11,846 nt of DNA from assembly GCA_964444795.1 (NCBI GenBank), contig CAYUIQ010000261.1:1-11846 (forward strand), given 5' to 3'. Each line of letters opens with the position of its first letter. Position 1 is the stretch's first letter. The DNA is from JABMRP01 sp964444795. Lineage in GTDB: Bacteria > Planctomycetota > Planctomycetia > Pirellulales > Thermoguttaceae. Of the stretch, positions 1 to 6,930 are shown piece by piece. A program made the translations under genes and the position numbers. The notes beneath the pieces were generated by a model, which worked only from the letters and a program-made list of their open reading frames with translations, did not search any database and was not told where the DNA came from.

Positions 1-2608
1 ACTCGACGCAATGCCGGTCGAGGATCGGCTGGATTTCCTTGGGGAAACTGAACCCGCGCACCGGGCCGTAGAAGGGGGTAAGCCGTTCGGGGCCGGATTT
101 CATGGCCAGCCCGGTCGGGTTGCCGGCCTCCGGACCGCGGTTTTTGTGTTCGTGGCAACCGACACACGAGGCCTGCTCGCCGGGCATCAGCGTGGCCCAG
201 GATCGCATCGTCTGGATCACCCGGTTCTTCTCGTCCAGGGCCTGAAAGTAGATGGGCGTTCGCGCCGGCACGCGGAACATGGCCGATCCGTCTTCATGTA
301 CGGTGGCGTCTCCGAGGATGGCCTTCACGTCCCAAGCGCCCGTTCCCACGGCGATCGGCGTGACCACGGTGGCACCGCCGCCTCGGCCGCTGCTCGAATT
401 GCGGCCGATGTTCATCTCCCGATATCGCAACTCGACCACGCGAAGTTTCTTGATTGTGCCGCGGGGGATGCCCGCCAGACCCGGGCCCCGATAAATGTCT
501 TGCAGATGACAGACACCCGTCGTCTTGCGATAGTCGACCATCGAGGGCCGCAAGATGGGGACCGGCCGGGCCACCACGGGGATCGGCTCCAGCGACGAGA
601 TGCGCGAGTCGGCCGAGAGCAACTCGCGGCGCCCGTCGAACGTCATGTAGTAGAGATGGAACCGCATGTGGTTCTTGTTGTCGAAGCGACCGCCCCGGAC
701 GCTCAGGTGATAGGCGATGGGGTCGTAGCTGACCAGCAACGACTGCTGGTCGAGCGGGAACGGGTAGCAGTATTGGTCGCCCGTCTGGGCGTATCGGTCG
801 GCCCTCGGATAGGCCGGCGTCTCGCCCGAGGGGAGTTCGGTTATCCCGTCGAGCCCCTGTCGCACTTGGGCCGTATCGACAACGCCCAGCTTTCCGCACT
901 GCGGGTTGTGATGACCGCCCATGGCCGCGACGATTTTGCTGGTGCCGGGGATGCCGCGGGGATGGAACAGCGTGGTCGGTTCCCAGGAGTTGTTGCCGTA
1001 GAATTCGGTCTGGCCGGTGCCGTCGGGGTTCATCTGCAGCAGGCCTTGGGGATAGATCTGCGAGCGGTCGTTGTAGTCCCACCGCATGTAGACGACCCGG
1101 CCGTCGTCGAGCACCGTGGGCCAGAGCGTGTGGACCTGGTCGAATCCGACACGCCGGACGCGGCCGCCGTCGGGGTCGCAGATGAAGAAGTTACTCACGT
1201 CCGGTCCGGCGCAATCGACCGACTGCACGACCCGGCTGGAGACGAAGAGGATGTTACCGTCGGGCAGATAGCAGGGGTCGTAGCTGGCCCCGTAGGTATC
1301 GGCCCCGGTAATCAGCCGGGTTTCGCCCGTGGCCAACTCCATCTCGTGGATCTGGTAGTATTTGTCGTGGCTGTCTTTTCGCCAGGCGAAGAGCAGTCGC
1401 CGGGCGTCGTACGAGAGTGCCGGGTCGCGGATGATTCCGCCGGTGTCGGTGGGGATCAGATCGGCGGTGGTGGCGAAGTTGCCGTCGGCCAGTGCTTCGT
1501 TGCCAAGATCCATCCGGCAGAGCCCGCCGTATTTATTGCCGGCCCATTGGGTGTATTCGGTGTAAGCGAAGAACCCGCCACCCATGTTGTGGTGCTTGGC
1601 AAAGATCACTTGCCCCGTCTTCTCCAACAACGGCTGCAGCCGCAGTTGCCGGCGTACCAGGCAGGTTTTGACGTAGAGGTCCAGCCAGCGACGATCTTCC
1701 GGCACGACCTGCCCGGCGACCAGTGCGTCGAGTTCCGACTGGAGTGATTCGCGTTGCAGTTCGCACTCGGGCAAGACGTTCTCGATCAGCTTGCGTTCGA
1801 GCGAGGCGTCACGGCCGGTCTTGAGGAAGCTCGTGAGATCGCCCTTGCCGTCGCGATAACCGGCGACCCAGTCGCTCATTCGTCCGGCGCTGTCCTGCAT
1901 CAGCCAGTCGGTCTGGTGCGGGAAATCTCGCCACATCTCCCAGGCAAGTGCCGAGCCCAGGGCCATGTCGACCTCGATGTCCGCGGCCTCGAACTCCGCG
2001 CGCACCGCCAGCATGGTCTCCTGCCAGGTGTCTTTCTTGCTGTACTTCTCGGCCGCTTCAGGCCGGAGATCGGCCAGCACGAGATCCTGCCGCTGTTCGG
2101 GAGCGCGAAAGGGAGCCGTCTTGGTCGTGAACCCGACGTCGATGTACTGGCCGCCGGCCGTCTGGTGACAGTGAACGGCAATCACGTTCTTGCCGACCTT
2201 CAGCGAGTTCCGGGCGTCTGCCTCAATAGGAAAGATCGCGTAGTTCTTGATGTATCCCGTGGCCCGGGCCGCCAGGATTCCGTTGATGTAGACTTCAAAA
2301 TCCTCGTCGTGGCAAACCTCCAGTGACAGCTTGCCGATGTCTTGGTCCTTGGGAAGCACGTACTCGCCACGGAGCCAGATGTCGGGCGTGTTCCAGACGG
2401 TATGGACGCGGCCGCCGGGCGTTCCGTGCGTGCCGAAGCCCGCCTTGCCGGTCTTCCACGGCTCGCACTGCGGCGCGTCCGGCCGCTGCCAGCCTTCGCC
2501 CGGGTCGGTCGTTGCGTATTGCCAGGTATCCTCAATAGCCGCCGATCGACCGGCAGCGCAGAGGCACACAAAGATGGCGATGACTGGAAGAAATCGGGGG
2601 TTGCCCAT
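1..2608 (-). CDS. HzsA-related secreted multidomain cytochrome (3' part beyond the left edge)
   Basis: The minus-strand frame stays open from the ATG at 2608-2606 to the left edge (869 codons), so the C-terminus is missing. Residues 1-24 form a signal peptide (hydrophobic core about 7-19, likely cleavage after RSAA). Residues about 28-165 look like a galactose-binding jelly-roll (DIWLRGEYVLP, DFEVYING, GKNVIAVHCHQ). A mostly helical stretch follows (about 170-330), then a TolB/PD40-type propeller (CDPDGGRVRRVG at 477, MNPDGTGQTEFYG at 526), with GVCHLQDIY at 698 and PRGTIKKLRV at 715 as in the middle domain of hydrazine synthase alpha-like proteins. A c-type heme site C815-V-G-C818-H819 is complete, and EIQPILDRHCV at 858 opens a second heme domain cut by the edge. 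The protein should act outside the cytoplasmic membrane, perhaps as a redox or substrate-binding protein. HzsA-related proteins are widespread in planctomycetes that do not make hydrazine, so hydrazine synthesis is not implied. An AGAG motif 9 bases upstream supports the start. Confidence 0.85.
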   Translation of the reverse strand, partial: MGNPRFLPVIAIFVCLCAAGRSAAIEDTWQYATTDPGEGWQRPDAPQCEPWKTGKAGFGTHGTPGGRVHTVWNTPDIWLRGEYVLPKDQDIGKLSLEVCHDEDFEVYINGILAARATGYIKNYAIFPIEADARNSLKVGKNVIAVHCHQTAGGQYIDVGFTTKTAPFRAPEQRQDLVLADLRPEAAEKYSKKDTWQETMLAVRAEFEAADIEVDMALGSALAWEMWRDFPHQTDWLMQDSAGRMSDWVAGYRDGKGDLTSFLKTGRDASLERKLIENVLPECELQRESLQSELDALVAGQVVPEDRRWLDLYVKTCLVRRQLRLQPLLEKTGQVIFAKHHNMGGGFFAYTEYTQWAGNKYGGLCRMDLGNEALADGNFATTADLIPTDTGGIIRDPALSYDARRLLFAWRKDSHDKYYQIHEMELATGETRLITGADTYGASYDPCYLPDGNILFVSSRVVQSVDCAGPDVSNFFICDPDGGRVRRVGFDQVHTLWPTVLDDGRVVYMRWDYNDRSQIYPQGLLQMNPDGTGQTEFYGNNSWEPTTLFHPRGIPGTSKIVAAMGGHHNPQCGKLGVVDTAQVRQGLDGITELPSGETPAYPRADRYAQTGDQYCYPFPLDQQSLLVSYDPIAYHLSVRGGRFDNKNHMRFHLYYMTFDGRRELLSADSRISSLEPIPVVARPVPILRPSMVDYRKTTGVCHLQDIYRGPGLAGIPRGTIKKLRVVELRYREMNIGRNSSSGRGGGATVVTPIAVGTGAWDVKAILGDATVHEDGSAMFRVPARTPIYFQALDEKNRVIQTMRSWATLMPGEQASCVGCHEHKNRGPEAGNPTGLAMKSGPERLTPFYGPVRGFSFPKEIQPILDRHCVE

Positions 2609-2736
2609 GTTGATTTTCTCTGGATCTGACGAATGGCTCTTCTGTACTCCGCCGCCACATGAGCCGGCGCCTGCGGCTGGGCGTTAAACGCAATACAGTT
2701 CGTGCCTTCGCGGGAATTGATGTTGGCCCGGCCCAA
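2609..2736. other. Intergenic gap between the tssM-like gene and the HzsA-related gene
   Basis: This 128-base gap separates two minus-strand genes. It holds a short imperfect hairpin (AGCCG and CGGCT arms, 7-base loop, around 2660-2680) and a small palindrome GCGTTAAACGC, but no T-tract after a strong stem, so no intrinsic terminator for the secretion operon is evident. No convincing -35/-10 pair was found for the HzsA-related gene either. Read-through from the tss genes is therefore possible but not shown. Confidence 0.5.
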
Positions 2737-4362
2737 CTACCAAAACCACCGATACACAATCATCGCGCCGAGGCTCAGCATCAGCAGCCCGGCCAGGCCG
2801 AGGACCGTGTTGGACCACCCTTGGTAACGGTCGTCTTCGTCCAGCGCGGCGGCGGTCCACTCAAGTTCTTCTTGCTGGTCGGGGAGCTTGTCGAACACGC
2901 CGCGGATGAACGCCCGGCGGTCGTCGGTTGCCCCGGTGGCGGCGAAATAGCAGCCGCCGAAGAGCATCGGCTCGACCTCCGACGGTTGCTCGGGATCGAA
3001 CCCGAAACCGGCGGAGAGAATGCCCGTCAATCGCGTCCGCACGTTGCGTCGTACCTGGCATAATAGGGCGTAGAGTTTGGTGTTGCCCGGCTTGCTCAGC
3101 GAGTCTCTCTCTCGAAATAGGGTGTAGACCCAATCCTCGAACGACCCGCAGGCATGGGCGCAGAGGGCTCCGAGCCGCTCGGCGGTGGGCGGATTCCAAA
3201 GCGGGAAACCATGGCCGAATCGTTGCGCCGCCGAGCGATCGCGACCGACGCGACGCACCAACTCGCGGAACCCGCGCTCTTCTTCCATGCCGGTGACCAG
3301 GGCGGTGACCGCGCAGCGGAGTTTGAGCACACGGGTGGCCGTTTCCAGGTCGCGGCGCACGGCCCGTTGCACCTCGACCCCTTCGCGCGGGCCGCGGCGA
3401 ATGAGTTGGTACGGTATCAAGGTGAGCATGCCGTTGATCGGGCAAAGCGGCTGCCGAGTCCGTCGCAGCAGTTCGCACACGTAGGCCAGCCGCTGTTCAC
3501 ATTCGGCCGAATCACCCGGCGAAAGCGTGACCGATCGCTTGGGTACGTCGGGGACCGCCTCCCCCGGCTCGGCCGCGCCTCCGGCGACCATCGTTCCGCG
3601 AATATCGGAAGTCGGCGCCCCGCCGCCGGGCAAAGGCCCCGATGCGCCCGCGACCGGCAGCGGACCACTCTCGCTTTGCGGGGCCGCATCGGCGACGATC
3701 GTTCCGCGAATACCACCGCCGGGAGCAGGCGATCCGCCTGCGCGGGCCGGCGCCACCGGACCTTGGGCCTCGGCCTGACGAGACTGCGCGGCCAGACGGC
3801 TGAGGCATGAGGTATCGGTGCAAACCAGATAGATGCCGTCGGGGTTGGCGTACCAATGAAGCGCGGCGGGCCCCTGGGGAGTTTCGCTCATGCGGAAATC
3901 GATCCTCGCGCCGTCCATCAACGCCCGCTCGTCTTCCTCGCCGCCGGAACCCACGACCAGGAAGCACGGTGTATCCGTCAGGCTCAGGCCATGGCGTTGC
4001 AGTTCGGCCAAGCCCGCCTTCCAGGCGTAATCGATATCCGGATATCGCGAGACGTCGCCTTCCATCCACAGCTTCAGCACCTTGTAGACGACCACCGGGA
4101 TGACGAACAGCAGGAGGGTGATCGCCGTGATGCGAGTCCAGTTGACCCAGTAGTTCCACGCGGCCCGATCTTGGGTGGAGTAGAACCCGATGAAGGCGGT
4201 CACCACGCAAATAATCAGAAAGATGGCCACCAGGATAGCCACCCGCGCGGGCAGGGAAATCGAGAGCATTCGCCGCGGCGCCGAGAAAAGCCTCCCTGGC
4301 GAGGTGAGCAGCGCCCGAAGCGGCCAGGTCAGTGCGTCGATGAATGCGCGAATATAGTACAT
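2737..4362 (-). CDS. tssM: Short TssM/IcmF-like T6SS membrane protein, P-loop lost, periplasmic arm absent
   Basis: 541 residues, about half the usual TssM length. Two N-terminal membrane helices (about 39-61 and 77-96) and a C-terminal one (about 519-537) bracket a cytoplasmic domain, which is the TssM topology. FLVVGSGGEEDERALMDG (134-151) sits where TssM has its Walker A loop, but the GK[TS] is gone. PLCPINGMLTLIPYQLI (305-321) matches the TssM 'P.NG.L' strand, CAVTALVTGMEEERGF (350-364) matches its 'VLVTKCD' region without the K-D, and LFGGCYFAATGATD (467-480) matches 'RGVYFTSGTQEG'. After the third helix only four residues remain, so the large periplasmic domain that meets TssJ and the outer membrane is missing. 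A Gly/Pro/Ala-rich insert at about 200-275 carries two IRGT[IM]VA elements. The gene lies 35 bases after tssL in the same direction, so it should belong to the TssKLM complex. Family assignment rests on motif order and neighbours; the tssM name is less sure than tssL or tssK. Confidence 0.75.
   Translation of the reverse strand: MYYIRAFIDALTWPLRALLTSPGRLFSAPRRMLSISLPARVAILVAIFLIICVVTAFIGFYSTQDRAAWNYWVNWTRITAITLLLFVIPVVVYKVLKLWMEGDVSRYPDIDYAWKAGLAELQRHGLSLTDTPCFLVVGSGGEEDERALMDGARIDFRMSETPQGPAALHWYANPDGIYLVCTDTSCLSRLAAQSRQAEAQGPVAPARAGGSPAPGGGIRGTIVADAAPQSESGPLPVAGASGPLPGGGAPTSDIRGTMVAGGAAEPGEAVPDVPKRSVTLSPGDSAECEQRLAYVCELLRRTRQPLCPINGMLTLIPYQLIRRGPREGVEVQRAVRRDLETATRVLKLRCAVTALVTGMEEERGFRELVRRVGRDRSAAQRFGHGFPLWNPPTAERLGALCAHACGSFEDWVYTLFRERDSLSKPGNTKLYALLCQVRRNVRTRLTGILSAGFGFDPEQPSEVEPMLFGGCYFAATGATDDRRAFIRGVFDKLPDQQEELEWTAAALDEDDRYQGWSNTVLGLAGLLMLSLGAMIVYRWFW
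3583..3713. repeat. Near-identical 23-base direct repeat inside the tssM-like linker
   Basis: Bases 3583-3605 and 3691-3713 are the same except for two positions (GGCGAC[C/G]ATCGTTCCGCGAATA[T/C]). Read on the minus strand they encode the paired IRGTIVA and IRGTMVA elements at residues about 218-224 and 254-260 of the TssM-like protein. The sequence between them codes for low-complexity G/P/S/A residues. A recent internal duplication, or selection to keep two copies of a short peptide, would both explain it. Confidence 0.8.
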
Positions 4363-4397
4363 CGTAACTTAGGTCTTTCAGCGCGTTCTTGAGTTCT

Positions 4398-5039
4398 CTA
4401 CCGAACGAGGAGCATCCAGGCGAAAATCGCGTTCAGCGCGGTCAGCACCACGGCGACCAGCGACGACCAGACCAACGACGAGGGACCTTCCAGCGGCGGT
4501 ACGCCTTCGCCCGGCACGCTGGCGTCGGTCAGCGGCGGGCGGCCCTGGCCAAGCCGGATGGCCATCGCCGTCTGCCTGGCCCAGGTCTCCAAATCGGCGG
4601 GAAGACCTCGGGGTTCGGCCAGCGCGGCGGCGGCCACCGGATCGCGATACAACCCGCGGAAGCCCAGCACCACGCAGACGTAAAACACTTCCAGGGCGTC
4701 CTTCTTCGGCAGCGAGGCCGCCTCCTTGGCCTTCATGTAGAATTGCTCGCTGCGCAACCGCGTGTTGAAGCTCTCGACTTCCAGGGCGTTTTCTTTCCAC
4801 CAATTTCGCCCGTCCCAGGGAGCATCGATCAGCACGTCGTCGATCCACGAGACCAGGGCGTACTTGGCGGCCAGCCAGTCGGGCGTTTGGCCCAGCCCGG
4901 CCTCGGCCTGATCGAGCCACCCGGCGATGCGCACCCGCTCCTCCTTGGCCGACGGCTCCTCGCGGCGATCAATTCGCTCCAGGAGCCCCAGCACATGCAG
5001 GAAAACGCGATCGATCGCTTCACCGAATTTCGGGGTCAT
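4398..5039 (-). CDS. tssL: T6SS membrane-complex protein TssL (DotU family)
   Basis: 213 residues with the DotU/TssL pattern throughout: AKYALVSWIDDVLIDAPWDG (58-77) matches 'YAL.AWIDE.LL...W.G', followed by W..N.LE.ESFNTRLRSEQFY (80-101), then DALEVFYVCVVLGFRGLY (114-131), the family's 'D.LEVFY.CL.LGF.G.Y' helix. A single C-terminal membrane helix (about 187-211) anchors it with the bulk in the cytoplasm and only about two residues beyond. There is no peptidoglycan-binding OmpA-like extension, so it is the short form of TssL. With TssM it forms the inner-membrane platform that receives the TssK-bound baseplate. The ATG at 5039 is 12 bases after the tssK stop, with only a weak purine-rich stretch (AAAAGACAG) ahead of it, which suggests translation coupled to tssK. 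The tssM-like gene follows 35 bases after its stop. Confidence 0.93.
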   Translation of the reverse strand: MTPKFGEAIDRVFLHVLGLLERIDRREEPSAKEERVRIAGWLDQAEAGLGQTPDWLAAKYALVSWIDDVLIDAPWDGRNWWKENALEVESFNTRLRSEQFYMKAKEAASLPKKDALEVFYVCVVLGFRGLYRDPVAAAALAEPRGLPADLETWARQTAMAIRLGQGRPPLTDASVPGEGVPPLEGPSSLVWSSLVAVVLTALNAIFAWMLLVR

Positions 5040-5051
5040 CGCTGTCTTTTC

Positions 5052-6476
5052 TTACGATCCCTTGGGAACGGCAAACAGGGCAAACTGCAGCGCCACCTGC
5101 TTCCCCCCGACGGAAACCACCAGCTTCCGTTCTCCTTGGAGGTCGGCACGGTTGACGATCAAAGTATCTTTCAGCCGCATGGCCAGGGTTTCCGTGTCCA
5201 TGACCTCTTTCCAGGCCGTATTGTCTCGATTGACTTCAAAATAGAGCCAATCGCCCGTCGGCGGCAGCGCACGCGGAGCCTGGGGCAGGGGCGTCAAGTG
5301 GAGCCCCTCGGCACCATACTCGAACAACTGGTCGACCTGCCGGGCACTACCCAGCTTCCAATCCAACTCGCCAGGCGACAGCAGGGCCAGGCACTGCTGC
5401 TCAGGTAGCATACCGCGCGATACGCCCACGAACCACTGCCAATCGGCCCCCAGCCATTTCGACTCCAAACTGACCCGCATCCCCCGGCCTTCGCCCACGA
5501 AAAACCGCTGCTCGTATTCGTAGTCGCGAATCTGCTCCAAGAGCGACGCGATCCGCTCCTTAATGTAGCGGAAGATTCGGGCCAGATCGTCGTGGTCGTA
5601 GTGGGGAATCTCCGCTGGACGCCGCTCGGGAGAGAAAATTGAAAGCTGCCCGACAATGCGGCACAGCTCCGTGTAGGCCAGCAGCGGATGAACGCCGGAG
5701 GCAAACGCCAAGACGCCCAACGCGGTACTGGCCGCGTTGAGTTGCGAGAGCATCAGCAGGCGGTCCAGATCGCCCGGCTCCTGGCTGACCAGCGTGACGT
5801 TGCGGTTGATCACCTGCTGGCTGAGCACTTCGATCTTCTGGCCGATGATGTCGTGGATGGCGCGGACGATGTCGCGTCCCAGCGGCGGCCAGGCGTCGAC
5901 AGCCAGCACGGGCGGGATGTAGCTCTGGTCGAGCGTCGGTGTGGCTTCCTTCTCGCCGGACCGTTGAATTTGGGCCAGTGGCAAAAGCTCGTAGCCCTGA
6001 AGATCCTGCGTGGAGAGCATGACGCGCACATTCAGCGCCCGCAAGGCGATTTCCTGATCGTTGCCGCCGGCGCTCTCGTCTTGCAAGGAGAGCTTGCTCT
6101 CGACGTAGCGGTGCTTTCCGCTCTCGGCTCCCGTGGCCACGTTGGGGCGTCCCAGGTTCAGCTTGGGCACGGCCAAAAACACCTGGACCACCGATTCGCT
6201 GGCGAATGCTCCCTTGAGGTCCACCCGGTCGAGTTCCTGGCCCGGGTCGATCGAGATCAGCGTGCCGTCGCGCATCCGGCCGTGACACACGTCGACTTGC
6301 ACCTGGTAGTTGGCAATGGCCTCTTCGCTCAGTTCGACCTTCCGCAAACCGTAGTTGTACTCGTGATCCCAGTGTCCAGAGGTTTCCAGGGTCTCGGCCC
6401 AGGAGCGATCGGCCGCCTGGAGATGATGGGGGCGTAAGAAGAGGCCTTCAGCCCAATGGACGGGCAGATTGCGCAT
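5052..6476 (-). CDS. tssK: T6SS baseplate subunit TssK (VasE / DUF876 family)
   Basis: 474 residues, slightly longer than the usual roughly 445. The N-terminus VHWAEGLFLRPHHLQAADR (6-24) is the classic TssK opening ('W.EGM.L.PQHFQ..D'). Residues about 190-320 are the helical middle part with the conserved GVHPLLAYTELCRIVGQL (261-278) and YDHDDL (293-298). From about 320 to the end is the C-terminal domain, which in studied TssK proteins binds the TssL/TssM membrane complex. TssK is a trimeric cytoplasmic adaptor between the TssF/TssG baseplate wedge and the membrane complex. It is first in the minus-strand block and runs 12 bases from tssL. A strong Shine-Dalgarno sequence (6490-6483) decides the ATG at 6476. 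The other baseplate, sheath, tube and ATPase genes (tssA, B, C, D, E, F, G, H, I) are not in this window. Confidence 0.95.
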   Translation of the reverse strand: MRNLPVHWAEGLFLRPHHLQAADRSWAETLETSGHWDHEYNYGLRKVELSEEAIANYQVQVDVCHGRMRDGTLISIDPGQELDRVDLKGAFASESVVQVFLAVPKLNLGRPNVATGAESGKHRYVESKLSLQDESAGGNDQEIALRALNVRVMLSTQDLQGYELLPLAQIQRSGEKEATPTLDQSYIPPVLAVDAWPPLGRDIVRAIHDIIGQKIEVLSQQVINRNVTLVSQEPGDLDRLLMLSQLNAASTALGVLAFASGVHPLLAYTELCRIVGQLSIFSPERRPAEIPHYDHDDLARIFRYIKERIASLLEQIRDYEYEQRFFVGEGRGMRVSLESKWLGADWQWFVGVSRGMLPEQQCLALLSPGELDWKLGSARQVDQLFEYGAEGLHLTPLPQAPRALPPTGDWLYFEVNRDNTAWKEVMDTETLAMRLKDTLIVNRADLQGERKLVVSVGGKQVALQFALFAVPKGS

Positions 6477-6482
6477 TTTTCA

Positions 6483-6490
6483 CTTCCTCT
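6483..6490 (-). promoter_or_regulatory. Shine-Dalgarno sequence of tssK
   Basis: AGAGGAAG on the minus strand lies six bases before the ATG at 6476. It is the best ribosome-binding site in the window and fixes the tssK start. Confidence 0.8.
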
Positions 6491-6524
6491 GGCCGGTGGT
6501 GTACGGACGGGCTGGACGCGCGGG

Positions 6525-6537
6525 CCGAGGCCCTCGG
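6525..6537. repeat. GC palindrome ccgagg-c-cctcgg in the tssK leader
   Basis: Six-base arms flank one central base. As RNA it gives a five-pair stem with a three-base loop. On the plus strand it is followed closely by ATTTTT (around 6540-6545), which resembles a weak intrinsic terminator, but no plus-strand gene ends here. It lies about 50 bases upstream of tssK, so a protein-binding site or leader hairpin is as likely. Confidence 0.35.
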
Positions 6538-6725
6538 GCATTTTTCGGCCACGACCATCCGATGATATGTTACCGCAGATGGGTTGGATTCTACCAGAGT
6601 GGAGTCACCATTATTTCCAAACACGGCCATTTCACGATCCGCATGAAGAAGGGGACAGGTGGCCCAACGGCTGAAGTGTTCCCATGCTGCTACGTTTGGC
6701 GGGACGACATCGTGCCGTCAAAACC

Positions 6726-6753
6726 TTTGCAGTCGCCCCTGCTTATCTATACT
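6726..6753 (+). promoter_or_regulatory. Candidate sigma70-type promoter for the caspase-fold gene
   Basis: TTTGCA (6726-6731) and TATACT (6748-6753) are separated by 16 bases. The -10 is close to consensus and the -35 only fair. Transcription would start near 6760 and give a leader of about 170 bases before the ATG at 6931. The call is by eye from hexamer similarity. Confidence 0.35.
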
Positions 6754-6868
6754 GCGCGTCCATCCTAATCCGTCCCGGTTACTGGACACCTGGGGCGGCA
6801 TACCCCGGCAGGCGGAGATCAACATCCATCCGGTCCTACCCTTCTGGAGCCGGTCCATTTAGAATTCA

Positions 6869-6882
6869 CCAGGAGCACCTGG
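6869..6882 (+). other. Short inverted repeat CCAGG-AGCA-CCTGG in the leader
   Basis: Five-base arms surround a four-base loop about 50 bases before the ATG at 6931. The motif CACCTGGG in its right arm also occurs at 6787-6794. It could be an operator half-site pair or a small leader hairpin; it is short enough to be chance. Confidence 0.25.
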
Positions 6883-6930
6883 GTTCCACTGCCTCCCGCA
6901 ACCCACGGAATCAAATCGGGGATATCAACC

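Larger units (their letters stand above)
6477..6930. other. Divergent regulatory region between tssK and the caspase-fold gene
   Basis: This 454-base region separates two genes transcribed away from each other, so it should hold both promoters. No reading frame in it has family-like features; the open stretches are short or only extend into the downstream gene in another frame. It contains a GC palindrome near tssK (6525-6537), a plus-strand -35/-10 candidate (6726-6753) and a small hairpin in the expected leader (6869-6882). For the minus strand, TAGAAT-like and TAACAT-like hexamers occur around 6565-6600, but none has a good -35 at the right distance. Confidence 0.6.

Noticed and set aside
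11..2326. Long plus-strand open frames (11-1747 and 1754-2326)
   Set aside because: They are antisense to the HzsA-related gene, whose minus-strand translation has a signal peptide, propeller motifs and a CxxCH site. The plus-strand translation has no recognisable domains and is the usual mirror effect of GC-rich codon use.
1..2608. Hydrazine synthase and an anammox metabolism
   Set aside because: Similarity is to the propeller and heme layout of the alpha subunit only; the jelly-roll fusion and the lack of beta/gamma subunit genes fit the wider HzsA-related family instead.
2737..6476. Complete T6SS locus
   Set aside because: Only the tssK, tssL and tssM-like genes are present; sheath, tube, spike, wedge and ATPase genes are not in the window, so a functional system cannot be claimed from here.
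6645..6660. AAGGGGACAGGT-like sequence resembling part of a REP or insertion-element end
   Set aside because: Only about twelve bases match a motif I recall from repeats in other genomes, with no partner copy or inverted repeat nearby.
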